From Vandiemenella viatica (taxonomy: Eukaryota > Arthropoda > Insecta > Orthoptera > Morabidae), in NCBI GenBank assembly GCA_031002005.1, contig JARYHS010013630.1, forward strand, positions 32,265,504-32,329,503: 64,000 nt of DNA. Reading direction: 5' to 3'. The stretch's first letter is position 1. Each line of letters opens with the position of its first letter. The notes beneath the pieces are model-generated. The model was not told where the DNA came from, ran no database searches, and saw only the letters and a program-made list of their open reading frames with translations. The position numbers and the translations under genes are program-made. This document shows, piece after piece, positions 11,979 through 23,599 of this stretch.

Positions 11979-14787
11979 CGGGGGCTTAGAGTCATAACGA
12001 CGTATCTACAAAATGTGTGGTTTGAGAAAAAGGCAAAAGAAGTTTTGCATCTGTTGAAACACTACCATTGTTACCATCTAAGGTTAAGCCGCTTGTAGCT
12101 GTGATACCTCATGGTCCTTAGAATGTATTCACATAATTCCAACAATTTATAATCTGTAACAATAGGTACTGCAGAACAAAAGAATGAACAATGTCGCAGA
12201 TACGTTGTTTTGACTTTAAACATCTTGGTGGTCTGGGTAGTTACGTCCTATAGAGTTGTAATTACAAAACCAAACAATGCACTCCTTAAAAGAAATTATT
12301 TTGTTTTAATTTTGAGTAATACTATTAAACAATTTATTTTAGACATTTTAAAATATTTCACAGTGCTTCGCGAGTTACACGGGACATAATTAGGCGTTCT
12401 TTCGTCTTTAAACACTGCATAAAGATTATTGCAATAATAAAATGGCAAAAAAACACCATGAGAATCCCAACACACATATTTATAAAATTGTCAGTGAGAG
12501 TTATAAAAATATATATATATATATATATATGGGTATGATTCCCATATTGCACAGATCTAGGAGGTCCTTGAGCTTATCTTTCTGTATTGGAATTGGAGAG
12601 GAATACGCTGGCTTAAGCGTGAAAGATTCTTACAGCCTTGTTTTAGTTCTGCGGGATATTCAAGTCTTTTAAATTCTTCAGTAGTATGGTTGTATTTAAA
12701 GTAAATACACTCAGCCTTCTTTCAATACCGTAAAGAAAACACTATCTTCAGCCAATTGACATTATTTTCGTCACTATCAACATTTCTGTTTTTTATCATG
12801 AAGCGTCTCAGTTCTGGGAAATTTAATACATCATTCTGCTGCAATTCAATGACATGATATTTTTATTTGTCATTCTAATGGCAGTGAACCATCCTGATGG
12901 ATCAAAGATATCCAACAGTTTTTTTCTCTCTCTATCGAGGCATGAACAGAGTCACACTGCATTTGCGAGTGACCTGGCACAAAAAACATGTGATTTATAA
13001 CAGGGATATCAAGGAGCTTAATAGCATACAGGAACAAACCAGACACATTTCAATTTCTATTTTGCCCTCCACACGTATCAGAAAAGAAGTTCAAATCTTT
13101 CCCATCTGCATTTTGTTCTAAATAATTGAATAAGCATGAAGAAATTTCTCTACATCCACATTTGGCGGTCCTTTCACTCCACATGCCAAATGCAGCTTCT
13201 TTTGAAGTTGTACCTATTGCATATGATTAGGTTGTAGACAGCAAGTCTTCGATGATAAAACAACGCTTTAGCATTTGTCTTTGGAAAGTAGCAGACAGCT
13301 TCTAGATCAAATTAAGCTATATGAGTTTTCCTTGTTACAGCTTCCATCTTGATGTGGTCTTTCAGAGCCCTTGCTAAACACTTAGGCTACGAGATATACG
13401 AGCATTCTGTTCTGAACGGTGAATTTCTTTCTCTCTGACATTCATGTGGGAGAATATGTAACACGTATCACACAAATCATTTTTAGGTATATGGAAAGAT
13501 AGATTAAATTCTGTCTTGGATATTAGTCGATAATAAGATTCCTTTTCAGGGGTTGCGTTACCGTTTTTGCAAGTTTCCACATACATTTCGTACATTTTTC
13601 GAAGATTTAAATCATGTAGGAAGTACTCTTTTTCCGAATCCTTCCTAGCATAATGTGAACGCTTTTAATGTGAGATCCAATTATTTCTTTGACAGCATCT
13701 GATGTAGCTACTGCTGGTTTGTGACGTCCTCTTTCATCTTTGGAAATGATGTTGTGCTCATTCCTTTTTAACAGAACCTGGCGTATGAATGATTCAGTCA
13801 TAGTAAGAAAGAATGATTGGCAAACCTGAAATTTTGCATCATCTTTAGCTAGAAAGTATTAATTTGTAAATTTTCTCCATGACGAGCCCTCAGAAGTCCT
13901 AGTACTTTGCTTATCCATCTTTTCTAAAAGAGAACTGACGTACAAACGGTGCCTGTTGATATCACCTAGATTCCAAAATTGTTGGTGCATTTTTAATCTG
14001 TCAGCCTCAGTAAAATTAAAGCTGCACTTTCTCGAGCACTTTGAACAATCTTTTGGTTTAACTGACCGCCCAGGAACATATTTGCCTTTGCAAGAATAAT
14101 ACGGTTCCCCAGACTGCCGTTTAATTTTTCTATCAATTTTCATCCATTTCTCAGGCTGAGCCACTCGTCTGCGTTTTACTTTTATCTCATTCGCTACTTC
14201 AATGTTACGAGTAGGTCTGTACTATTATTGCGTTTTAGGTCCAGCATCACCTAAAAATCAGAACTGATTGGTTCTTTCTTGTAAGAAAACAATATCGATT
14301 GTTTGTGCTTCAATATTTGGCCGAGGTGGAATATTTAAAGATTTCTGAAGAAATGATAGAGGGCGATCTGAAAAAAATAAACAATGATTTACCTAGGGAA
14401 TGTCATGAAGAATCGAATAATGAATAAATACTGTTAATAATTTATGACGTGTGCATTAAATTAAGTTAAAAGCACTCATTTCTGACAAATTTTTGTTGAA
14501 GAAATCCTACTGGCAACGTTTTTCCTTTATATCTGGAGATACGCTCTTTTGTCACTGAACAATACAGTACTGCAAAGGGAGCCGAAATGACGCAAAAGGC
14601 AATACGTCATTTTCACAATAAACAGTAAAGTGAAATTGTAGATACGCTACACATTATCTTTGGAAGGGTTAAAGATACGAGTCCCAGTGTTTTTCTATTG
14701 GATAGATTGGTTCTTCACAATAATAGTGGTGTAAATATGTCAAAATGGCCAATTTTGTAGATACGCTGTTATGACTCTAAGCCCCCG
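11979..14787 (-). mobile_element. DNA transposon, ~2.8 kb, unclassified DDE-like family, inserted in a SINE
   Basis: Both ends carry an inverted repeat beginning CGGGGGCTTAGAGTCATAAC and continuing through CGTATCTACAAAAT, about 36 bp with two mismatches. Both ends are flanked by AATT (11975-11978 and 14788-14791), consistent with a 4-bp target-site duplication. The only coding inside is a broken minus-strand transposase-like gene (about 14190-12895). Short subterminal repeats of the type AGATACGC occur near 14541, 14638 and 14757, and AGATACGT near 12197. The insertion interrupts a SINE-1 copy, which continues on the other side, so the borders are set independently by the SINE sequence. Superfamily is uncertain. 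A 4-bp duplication fits Sola or Chapaev-like groups, but I cannot confirm either. Confidence 0.85.
12890..14190 (-). pseudogene. Transposase-like gene of the 11979-14787 transposon, broken
   Basis: Read on the minus strand, the gene starts around 14190 with a basic segment (K-V-K-R-R-R), followed by C-x2-C-x3-C-S-F-N-F near 14045-14020, the G-R-H block near 13730, the F-N-L-S-F-H-I-P-K-N-D-L-C-D-T-C block near 13510-13460, then S-D-T-C-G-G-Q-N-R-N near 13065 and F-F-V-P-G-H-S near 12980. This order (Cys cluster, GRH, FNLxF-PKxDxCxxC, SDxCxGQNRN, PGHS) is that of an uncharacterised insect protein family. The aspartate of the GQNRN block is a plausible catalytic DDE residue. Defects: an in-frame TAA at 13861-13859, a frameshift near 13600, and further shifts or stops between 13370 and 13070. 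The gene is therefore dead here. A host origin is unlikely, because it sits between the terminal repeats. Confidence 0.75.
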
Positions 14788-14842
14788 AATTGTGCCCACC
14801 CGAATAGAATCAAGCGTTACCACTAACACACCAAGTCTCTTC
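14788..14842 (-). mobile_element. SINE-1 copy, head half, continuing from 11978
   Basis: CCACCCGAATAGAATCAAGC then GTTACCACTAACACACCA matches the reverse-orientation tRNA-like head of SINE-1 (ctcccgaatgcgaggcc, then cgttacaccacca). It is the missing part of the SINE copy that stops at 11978. Confidence 0.75.
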
Positions 14843-15111
14843 TGAGATTCAATAGTGGTTTTCAAGATGACGTTTTCTATAAACTAAAATGTATTATTCA
14901 ACGGATGTTTTGATACAAATACGAATGCAAGTTTGCTAGAAACTGGGTACTAATATTTTGTGAGCGAATTTACTACAGAAAACAGAAGTGAAGGTTAATT
15001 AAATATCATCCTGAATGTCTGCAAATAATAAAGCCTAGCACTAAAATGCAACAGCAATAACACCTTCCATATTGCCGCAACTTACCAATGTCATGCCTTT
15101 TTTGGAATAAG

Positions 15112-15487
15112 ATACAGATATGATAAAGGAGCTGGAATGGGATTCATTGCAAGACAGGAGGAGGATGAGGAGGGTAATGGGAGTGTACAGGGCGTATACT
15201 GGCGATGAGGCATGGAAAGATATTTCAGTAGGTATGGAAAGTAGTTCATGGAACGGAAAAGATGACCATGACCACAAGCTCGATTTCAGGCACAAGGGTG
15301 TGGGAAGATTTTCTTTTTTAGGTAAGGGTGTCAGGGATTGGAATGAGTTACCAACGGGAATGATGAATAACCTACCGAAAGTTAAAATTTGTAGAGGGCA
15401 AATGTAGGTGAGTGAAGGATAGCGGGAAGTTGGGTGTGTAGAGAAATTGCCACCGGAGCCTGTGCTCCATTGCAATTAATTAAATTA
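15112..15487 (+). mobile_element. LINE-A 3' fragment
   Basis: A 5'-truncated copy of the LINE family whose longer copy lies at 16970-18415. It encodes M-I-K-E-L-E-W-D-S-L-Q-D-R-R-R-M-R-R-V-M-G and the C-terminal G-V-G-R-F-S-F-L-G segment. It ends with the family's terminal palindrome GGAGCCTGTGCTCC (15455-15468) and an AATTAATTAAATTAA tail. It lies in the CNNM intron on the opposite strand to the gene. Confidence 0.85.
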
Positions 15488-15982
15488 AGTATTTTTATAA
15501 TTTTACGGCTGATCGAGTCATTACAACCGGTACAGAATTTGGGGAGGGGGGGGGGATAAACTCTGCCATGGCAGCATACCGGCATTCGACTGGAGAGGTT
15601 TCTGATAGCCGACCAGAATATTAACTGCTCACCCACAAGGCGCGGTACCAATACATTTCGCACGAACATTATTCAAACACGCTAGCTGCATTCCACACTG
15701 CCAGCTCCTCGTTTCAAATTTATTTTCCGATTTCGAATACACAGACATACAGATATCAAAGCAAACATGGCTTTAGTATACCATAATACATTAACACTGG
15801 CCAGAATCTTCAAAAGGCATACTTTCCTCGTATATTAGACAAATCACTTCCTGTATTGGGGGAGAACGATGAACAATTTAGTTTTTGCGTGAAGATTCTT
15901 CAGGAGCGATTCAGACTACAGTCTCCACCGACCGAGCACGACACTTAATTATTTATAGAAATGTTTCTCGGGTGTTAACTTT

Positions 15983-16192
15983 ATTTTTTATGGCTTTAAG
16001 CGGGATGAGATTGGGCACAACAAACTGGAAGGGATTCGGCCATGGCCTTATGAAGGAAGCATCCCGACATTCGCCTGGAGTGATTTGGGGATCCCATGGA
16101 AAACCCAAATCTGGATGCCCGGACGGGATTCGAACCAGCGTCTTCCAGAATGCGAGGCCAGAGCACTAACCGTTCACCCACTACGCTTGGTA
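15983..16192 (-). mobile_element. SINE-1 copy
   Basis: Reverse orientation: AAGGGATTCGGCCATGGCCT, GGAGTGATTTGGGGATCCCA, then GGACGGGATTCGAACCAGCG (box B complement) and the head ending CTACGCTTGG. The 3' body near 16000-16020 has a deletion. Target-site duplication is unclear (tgtttct on both sides at best). Confidence 0.85.
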
Positions 16193-16969
16193 AGACTGTT
16201 TCTTGTTGTTGCAGTCAGTAGATACGATTTAAAAGTTGTGTTAAAAAAAAAAAGACACGAGACCCACTTGAACTCAGATAGTCAAAGATTCGAGAAAAAC
16301 TGTTCAAGAAAGTAATTACACCACTGTCCACGCTTCACTTGTCTAGTGACTATCTGCGTTTGAAATAAGAATTTATACTGGTGCTGTGTCCCAGTTATTG
16401 AAACGGATTTCCTTTCATTCTTTTATGAAGACATAGAAACTGCCTCTACCATTCCCATTAAAAATTTAACTATTTGTGAATAAGCTGTATCTCCATTTTT
16501 AAAGCTAAATTCAATCTAGGAAATGCGGTTAATTGCTTTAATGTCCTGTCTTAGAATTTTGCCCCCACAAACATACACTCAGAAAGCCAAGTAACAGAAT
16601 CAAATGACGTCGATAAGAGAATAGACCTAAACATATAACACTGCGTCAATATGGAATGGACGGGCGGGATCACAACGAGGTGTCATATCCAGAACATTAA
16701 AAATAAATTCAACGATTCAGGTTGTTCGAGGACTAAAAACAAATCTAAGCCACAATTAAATTGCTGTAAATTATAGTGATTTCACATGCATGTTATAGAA
16801 CAGACTATTTATCCAGAACTGTTCACTATTTGTGAAAAGTTAGGTCATGATTAGTATATAGATTTTCGGAGTCAATGTTCTGTTCCTGGTTTGAATCATT
16901 TCCATTGGGTAGGAGCGACTGTCGGTTTTAATATGTACTTATGTATCTAAACTTGTAAAGGATATTATT

Positions 16970-18415
16970 TAAATTGAGTCTGGATACGTGCTGCTTACCA
17001 CAGGACTGGAAAAGTGCGATAGTAGTGCCGGTACATAAAGGAGGGTTGAGAAATAGAGTTGAGAATTACAGGCCAATCAGTTTGACAACAGTGGTAGGTA
17101 AATTGATGGAGAGATTGATATGCAATCACATCAGAAAAATATGTGAGGAGCGTAAGTGGTTTTCAAGAAGGTAACATTGCTTTAGGCAAGGATATTCATG
17201 CGAATCTCAGTTGGTGGGATATATGCAAGATATTTCAGATGAAATGGACAAGGGAGGCCAAATTGATAGCGTAGCACTAGATCTGTCAAAGGCTTTTGAC
17301 AGAATGAGCCATAAAATGGTAGTAAATGAGGTAAAAACTATTGGAGTGGATGCGAAAGTGATTTGCTGGGTAGAAGAATTTTTAAAAGGTAGAAAACAAA
17401 AAGTTAGGGTAGGAAATGCGGTATCAAAGGAATTGGAAGTAAAAATGGGAGTGGCACAGGGTAGCGTATTGGGGCCATTGCTATTCATTATTCTAATGAA
17501 TAATTGTGTTGATTGTTTACTATCAGAAATTACATTGTTTGTAAATGACATAATACTGTATAAAAGGATCAAAACAGTAGAAGACTGTAAACAGTTGCAG
17601 GGTGATCTGGACAGGATATCTAATTGGGTTGGTAAAGATGGGACGAAGATAAATGCAAAGAAGAGTCAGCTTATTGGATACACAGATAAAAAACTAAAGA
17701 TTGATTATGATTATAAAGTGAGGAAAGAATTCCTTATGGAAGGTTTGAAATGTAAATATCTTGGCATTACATTTGATAACAAGCTTAACTGGGCAGGACA
17801 CATTGGGCAGGTGGTAGGAAAAGGTTTCAAAATTCTGCACTTGTTGGAGAGAGTGAGGAGGGGATGTACAGGAGAAGTAAAGGAATTGGGTTAAAACACT
17901 TTGGTCAGACCATTGCTCGAATATGGTAGTGTAGTATGGGACCCACATTTTGAGTATCAAATACAGAAGTTGGAGAGGGTGCAAAAAAGGGCTTGTTTTT
18001 GGAAATTACCGCAGAATGCAATCAGTAACAGATATGATAAAAGAAGTGAAATGGAACTCATTGGAAGACAGGAGGAGGGTGAAGAGGGTCATGGGAGTGT
18101 ACAGGGCGTATACTGGCGATGAGGCATGGAAAGATATTGGTGTAAGAATGAAAATTGATGCTTGGAAGGGAAAAGTTGACCATGACCACAAGGTGGCACT
18201 CGATTTCAGGCACAAGGGTGTAGGAAGATTCTGTTTTTAAGGTTAGGGTGTCAGGGATTGGATTAAGTTACAAAGGGAAAATGATGAATAATTTACCAAA
18301 AACGTTGAAAGAATTTAAAGTTAAAATGTAGGTGGGTGCAGGAAAATGGAAAGGTGGGTGTTTAGGGAAATTTCCACCGGAGCGTGTGCTCCATTTCAAT
18401 TTAATTAAATTAAAT
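16970..18415 (+). mobile_element. LINE-A copy, CR1/jockey-type, with reverse transcriptase (5' truncated, broken)
   Basis: A non-LTR retrotransposon copy carrying the RT palm and C-terminal region. Visible motifs in order: N-Y-R-P-I-S-L-T (near 17066), S-C-E-S-Q-L (near 17200), L-D-L-S-K-A-F-D (near 17279), G-V-A-Q-G-S-V-L-G-P-L-L-F (near 17450), F-V-N-D in place of F-A-D-D (near 17538), K-Y-L-G-I-T-F-D (near 17755), and R-P-L-L-E-Y-G-S-V-V-W-D-P (near 17907). Stops or frameshifts occur near 17172, 17892 and 17990-18010. The catalytic FADD is mutated, so the copy is dead. It ends in the palindrome GGAGCGTGTGCTCC at 18379-18392 followed by TTAATTAAATTAAA. The endonuclease domain is missing. 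It lies inside the CNNM intron. Confidence 0.9.
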
Positions 18416-18580
18416 ATTTCTGCTTTTAATTTACAGAATTACTAAAAAATCTTTATAGTGGTTAATTTGTAAGTCCTAAATACCTATTTTTAGAAGCTGG
18501 GTGTCACTAAATTGACAATTGGTATTCTGTTTTATCTTTATTAATTTGAAATTAGGTTAGATGTATGGCAGAGTGCTCAC

Positions 18581-18879
18581 GCCTTCTCCTTGGGGGTGCC
18601 GGTGTTGGCGATTATCTTGAGGTCGGTCTGGTCCATGGACATGAGGCCCAGGTTGAGGCCGGAGAAGAGCGCGGAGAAGACGAGGCAGACGCATATGATG
18701 GCGATGGAGAGCCAGGTGGGCAGCAGCTTCTGGCGCGTCTTGAGCGACACCCAGGGCTCGTCGCCCTGGTGCACCCACGTGCCCTCCGCGCTCTGCACGC
18801 ACATGTAGTACGTGCCCTCCTGCTCGGGCACGTGCACCTCGGCCTCCGCAGACGTCTCCTTGGCAGAGCCCTCCAGCAC
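18581..18879 (-). CDS. uex: CNNM/Unextended metal transporter, exon with first membrane segment
   Basis: The exon is bounded by a TTACAG acceptor (just above 18879) and a GTGAGC donor (18580 downward). It starts in phase 0 with V-L-E-G and ends two bases into a codon. It encodes the end of the extracellular part (T-Y-Y-M-C-V-Q-S-A-E-G-T-W-V-H-Q-G) and the first membrane segment with the CNNM/DUF21 signature F-S-G-L-N-L-G-L-M-S-M-D, ending G-T-P-K-E-K. The GLNLGLMS turn is characteristic of this family, and I see no mutation in it. GC content is far above the flanking DNA. Its 3' neighbour is the exon at 10319-10673 and its 5' neighbour the exon at 20594-20894. Confidence 0.95.
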
Positions 18880-20593
18880 CTGTAAGCATTAAAAATCATT
18901 TACATTGTTTCATGTTATCAATTTTATGGACATTCTTTCAAAGTGCTATGGTAATACTGTAATTTTTAATTGTGATGGATCTCGAGGCCCGATGGCAAGT
19001 TTCCTACATATGAACTTACGATTCATATTCATTTTTACTTTAAAATCTTTAACAGTTTGTGGTATATTGTTAATTACCTCCTTAGGTAACTTGTACGAAT
19101 CCCTGAATCCCCTACCTAAAAATGAAAACTTCCCTACCCTCTTATGCCTGAAGCCAATTGTTAATTTTCTATCATGGCTCTCTCTTCCAATTCACATGCT
19201 ACTCCTGTTTCCCCGAATATTGACCCAGGTCTCATCACCAGTACGAACATTGAATATGACAATAATTCTTCATACAGATTCCACCGCAATGATTTCCAAA
19301 TCATTTCAGTAATAGGTTTTTTTTTTTTTTTGCTTCGGATTATTAAGGTGACTTCCCATGGCCCGTGATTTTGTAGGCAGAATAGGTTCTATCTGACTGT
19401 CGGCTATGAGAAAGATATGATTAGTATAGCATTTCTGTCTCAGCGTCAATTTGTTTATACGCTTTTTGCATTAAGCGAATTTGGAAACAGATTGGATATG
19501 TTTGCACACTTAGTTAACGTGATCTTACTGATATGACTTTCACGATGATATGCATTCGGGGGAACGGTGGCTCGAATGGCCAGTACGATCAGTAATAATT
19601 TACCTTGAATGTCTCAATATCAGCTGACATAATATTCCGTCAAATGGACTGAACACATGTTTGGGTGTTGAAAAGCATATTAAATTCCGCAAGCGCAATG
19701 TACGGATTCTATCCGATGACCTGAAGCATAATTTTTGTTAATTAACCCTGGATAAATGTAACGTATGATAATTAGATGTGTTGAGCAATATAACGGATAG
19801 TTCAGCGAGTGGTCGGCGGGCCCTGTGTAACTAGCCCCTGCGGTGCGAAAAGCATGCAACGTGCACGAAAATTCCTCTCCCGTTAATCTACACTCTACAG
19901 CTACACTAATATGTGTAGAACAAACGATGTTTTTTTCGTGATACATAACAAATTTTGTAATTTTATAACTAACCAAACGGTGTCAGACAGACGGATAGCT
20001 GCAGGTTACTGTAATGTTATATCGGTCGTTCAGGCTTTCTTTCTGTTGCAGTCAGTAGTTTAAAAAGACTACAGTACCACTAAAATTAGCTTTTGCAATG
20101 ACTATCAATAAAACCCAGGGACTGACTCTGAAACTACGAAGGATACTCTTAGAAAAGAGGCAGTTCACGGATTTACAACCCCCGAAGGCTATATATCTTA
20201 GCAAACGATGGTAAAATCAATAAAGTTATGTACTAAACGGCATTGACATAATACGTACCCACAAAGTGACATAATTTTGAAGCACAAACAAAACTCTGCT
20301 GGAGGAACTGTGGTAGGTGAGCTCCCACAGTTAATCCCCTTAGTTTTTTGCTATTTTTTAACTTGTTGTAAATTCGTTCTCTTCAAGAGACAGGTTCAAT
20401 GGTAGAATGGTATGGTGATGGTTTCTCAGTCATATTGTCCCCACTCTGTGCCTTTTGGGTCAACTTATACGTAACTTACAGTTTCATATATCAAATTCTA
20501 GCAACAAAATTCCAAGTCCACCAAGTCGAGGATAACAGCTACTATCAAATAATGCGTGATATCTCTCTTAATCATATTGAGTCGTCTACTGAC
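18880..20593 (-). other. CNNM intron (1.7 kb)
   Basis: Donor GTCAGT (20593 downward), acceptor TTACAG next to 18880. It contains a diverged LINE fragment (19030-19310). The remainder is AT-rich with no recognisable feature. Confidence 0.8.
19030..19310 (-). mobile_element. LINE-A-related 3' fragment, diverged
   Basis: The complement matches the LINE-A C-terminal/3' layout (on the plus strand: ttaacagtttgtggtatattg, then ccctgaatcccctacc and cttatgcctgaagcc), corresponding to the LINE-A coding end. There is no intact frame and the 3' terminus is not identifiable. Confidence 0.6.
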
Positions 20594-20894
20594 CGTGAAG
20601 ACGTCCGGCAGTGGGAAGTGGCAGACTTCTCCCCTGCGTGCGGCCACCTTGGTGAGCGTGAGGTTGTGCGCCGGGCGCAGAGACTCTCCGAACAGCCTGA
20701 GGCGCTGCGTGGAGCCGGCCAGCACCGTCATCTTGCCGTCCTCGACCTCCACGTGCTCGGCCTCCACGCGCAGAGACACCACCGAGGGCAGCGACGCCTC
20801 CAGCACGCGCACGGACTCCGGCGGGGGCTCCAGGCGCGGCGCCGCAGACGAGTCCTCGCCCGCCGCCACGCGCCGAGCTCGCCGCAGCGGCGCC
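20594..20894 (-). CDS. uex: CNNM/Unextended metal transporter, N-terminal extracellular exon
   Basis: The exon follows a GTGACAG acceptor (20899 downward) and ends at a GTCAGT donor. It starts with one base of a split codon and ends in phase 0, which fits the next exon. It encodes a polar, arginine- and glutamate-rich start, then V-V-S-L-R-V-E-A-E-H-V, G-S-T-Q-R-L-R-L-F-G and L-T-L-T-K-V-A-A-R-R-G-E, followed by C-H-F-P. This is the membrane-proximal extracellular region that precedes DUF21 in CNNM proteins. This part is the least conserved of the family, so the assignment rests partly on its position and phase. The first exon, with signal peptide and start codon, was not identified to the right. 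The exon is strongly GC-rich. Confidence 0.85.
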
Positions 20895-21555
20895 CTGTCA
20901 CGCACACAGCCCACAGTGTAAGCCACTTCCAACCTCTCCGTTTAACCACACAGTGACCGAATTCCGACTTCGCCTTCGCCGTGACTTGACCGTGTAATAC
21001 CACCGGATAAAGGAAAAATACAGTTAAATATGTAATCCAGACCGTGGACGGCATAAACTACTTCTAGAAGGCTTGAAGGAAGAAACATGAAAAACAAATC
21101 GAACCAGAACCTATCAGAGACGACGCTGAACAGGATATATATATATATTTTTTTAATCCAAAAAGTTCAGAATTATTTTGTGTCCAGAGTAATGTTAAAA
21201 TTGTTATCACTTACTTCCAAGCAGTATTAAGAACGTTTTAGTTTTTAAAAACAGTAACCTATTGATTGGACCGTTTATTGACGTTCTCCATCTGGTGGAG
21301 GCGATTTTGTAAGGTTTTAAAATGTTCTCTGTTCGTAAATAAATCGTTGCTTCGCCATCGCCCAGGAAAGTTGCTAAAAGGTAGCTAACCATTTTCTTAT
21401 TTAATTTACCCTGGTCAATACGGAAGTGTTTCTTCAATAAATGTAAAATACATATTAGGGTTCCTATTTTAAAAGCTAGGTTGTCACTAAAGGTAGTAAA
21501 TTACACTACCTGGAGTGCAACCGCTTCGTGACCAGCTTACCTGCAATATTTAGGC
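20895..21555. other. No recognisable feature (probably CNNM intron)
   Basis: AT-rich; a small (TA)n tract near 21137-21148. No coding seen. It would be intronic if the first CNNM exon lies further right. Confidence 0.4.
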
Positions 21556-21785
21556 TTTCTTTTAGGCCTGCCTATGGTTTTGCACCTCGTCGACGTCGAG
21601 ATTATTAGAGGTGGGAAAGGACTGGTGGACAAGGAACAGGAATGAATTTGGTCTAGGTCTTTTGCAGGAACCATCCCACCATTCGGCTGAAGTGATTTTG
21701 GGAAACCGGAAAAAAAATTAAAATCTTGATGGTTGGAAGGGGTCCAACACTGCCAGACCCGAGCTTTACCCACCAGGACCGGAGC
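21556..21785 (-). mobile_element. SINE-1 copy (diverged)
   Basis: Reverse orientation with CCTCGTCGACGTCGAGATTA at the tail side, AGGAACCATCCCACCATTCG and GAAGTGATTTTGGGAAACCG in the body, and a decayed head. It is an old copy by its divergence. Confidence 0.7.
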
Positions 21786-22285
21786 AATCTTTGTAATAAC
21801 TAAGCATGAAGAGTAGCTAATTAGAACTACATACTTGGTGTTCTCAGCAAAGGCTACTGAATAATTCACTAGTACCATTGCAAGACAAAAGTCAAGAAAC
21901 AACTGATGTACACTGTACACATCAACCAAGGCTGTGAATCGAATGGACGGCAAAGAAAGTAATCTAACGTTTACTTCCATTCTTTTATATACGTATATAT
22001 TCGTATATTAGGGTGGTCCCTATTTTTTAACCTCAAAATTTTTAAGGTCTCACTCCCTCAGTATTTTCTAATTGACCTAAAACTGCCACCAGAAAAATTT
22101 GGGGTAATTTACATATTTCTCGTAATTGGTGCCTCGAGGGAAGTGAACATTACTATTTTCTATTAAATGAATGAAAAAAATACTGTATTGTGTAAAGTAC
22201 ATACTGAAAACAAAATCGTACCAAATATACAGTAATATAGAGTTCTTAAATAAATCGCTAACAATCCTGGTAGAATAACAAACAA

Positions 22286-23166
22286 GTGCTTCAAGTGTTA
22301 TTTTATAACATGAGATGTGAAAAACTGAGTCAGCATGAAAGTGCTCGTTTGATTACTCGTGAAACAAATTCTTTGGTAAAAAGCGCGAGTACCTTTGAAA
22401 GAATCTCATCACTAAATTGGAAGATTTATATAATGAATGGAGAACAGAAAAATGTAAAAAGAAAGAATCTAATACAGGAGCAAAAGAAACGCATTTTTAA
22501 GATTTGCTCACGCCAATACCACGGAACTTCTAAAAATAGAAGAAGGCAGACAATATCCTGTATCCCATAGGCAGGAAGGAAGAATTGGTATTTTATGGGC
22601 CGTTGATAGAAAAAATGCTGAAAAGGAAGAATGAGTCTGAAAAAGATTAAGTGCAGAAGAAGAGTGTCGAAAGCAATTTAAATAAGATCTAGAAAAGAGT
22701 GAAAGAATGGAATTCGAAGATGAAGAACCGTATAAGTAAAAACACGGAGTGAAAATTTAAAGTAAAACAAATATCTTAGCAATACTTAAGAGAGCTATAA
22801 TTTCAACTTAGCAGATAATACAATTTATTGATACATCGACTTTCTTGTGGAAAAGCGGCAACAATCTGGATGTGGACAAAACATGTACCAGCATACATTT
22901 TGCAAAAACCGCCCAGGGAAGTACTCAGTAAAGTTCTAGTAAAGCCGGATTTCAAGATTACACCTATAAAAAAAACACACAATAATTTAATACGGATCCT
23001 AGACCACTCAATGAAGGATATATTGCAGAAGACGTCTGCGAACCTAGAAGAATATCTATCAAGTTTCAAAATAAAACTATGGAGCTTCAAGAAAACTGCG
23101 AAATATAAAACAAAAATCGGAGGCTTTTTTGAAGAGATACTCAAAGATAAAAAGAACACCAGCTAA
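22286..23166 (+). other. Two unidentified lysine-rich open frames
   Basis: Frames at 22286-22570 (94 codons) and 22828-23166 (112 codons) are rich in K, I and N. I recognise no domain in either. They could be remnants of one broken mobile-element gene or chance frames in AT-rich DNA. The interval 22571-22827 contains no long frame. Confidence 0.25.
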
Positions 23167-23599
23167 GGCTGCAACACAATAAAAAAAGTAAAATAAAAGC
23201 CTCAGAGTCGATACATCCGGTTATATATTAAGGATTGGAAAAATAATAGTTATTTAACTTAATAGTATTTTTAGTCTTCTTATTTTTTTATTATTTCCCT
23301 TAAAAATGGTGGGCGAGAAAATGTGTACATTTATTTATTTTTTGAAGAACACACTATCTTTTCTTGTTTTTAATCATTAGTCTCCAAATTTTAGGACTAG
23401 AAGAAGTAAAGATTCAGAAAGACAATACATAACTGCGAGTCAACCGCATTGAAAAGAATCAGTAAAAATTTAAGTTATAAATGGTGGAGAAACCAAGCCA
23501 AAGAAGGCTGTAATGGAGAGCCAAAGGAAGGCTTTAAGGGGTGGAGGATAATAGACCTTGCCTCAATCTGCTGATAGGCGATGCTAGCGGGCCGACAGC

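Larger units (their letters stand above)
10674..18580 (-). other. CNNM intron (7.9 kb) filled with mobile elements
   Basis: The sequence begins with GTGAGC (donor side, 18580 downward) and ends TTTGCAG (acceptor side). The exons on either side join in frame. It contains a split SINE-1 copy, a 2.8-kb DNA transposon, two plus-strand LINE copies and another SINE-1 copy. The rest (10.7-11.8 kb, 14.85-15.1 kb, 16.2-16.95 kb) shows nothing recognisable. Confidence 0.85.

Noticed and set aside
18565..18885. Several long frames on both strands at 18.56-18.89 kb
   Set aside because: Shadows of the CNNM exon at 18581-18879, which alone has family motifs and matching splice sites.
20399..20956. 185-codon plus-strand frame
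   Set aside because: Crosses the CNNM exon 20594-20894 in antisense; low-complexity His/Arg/Gln composition from the GC-rich exon.
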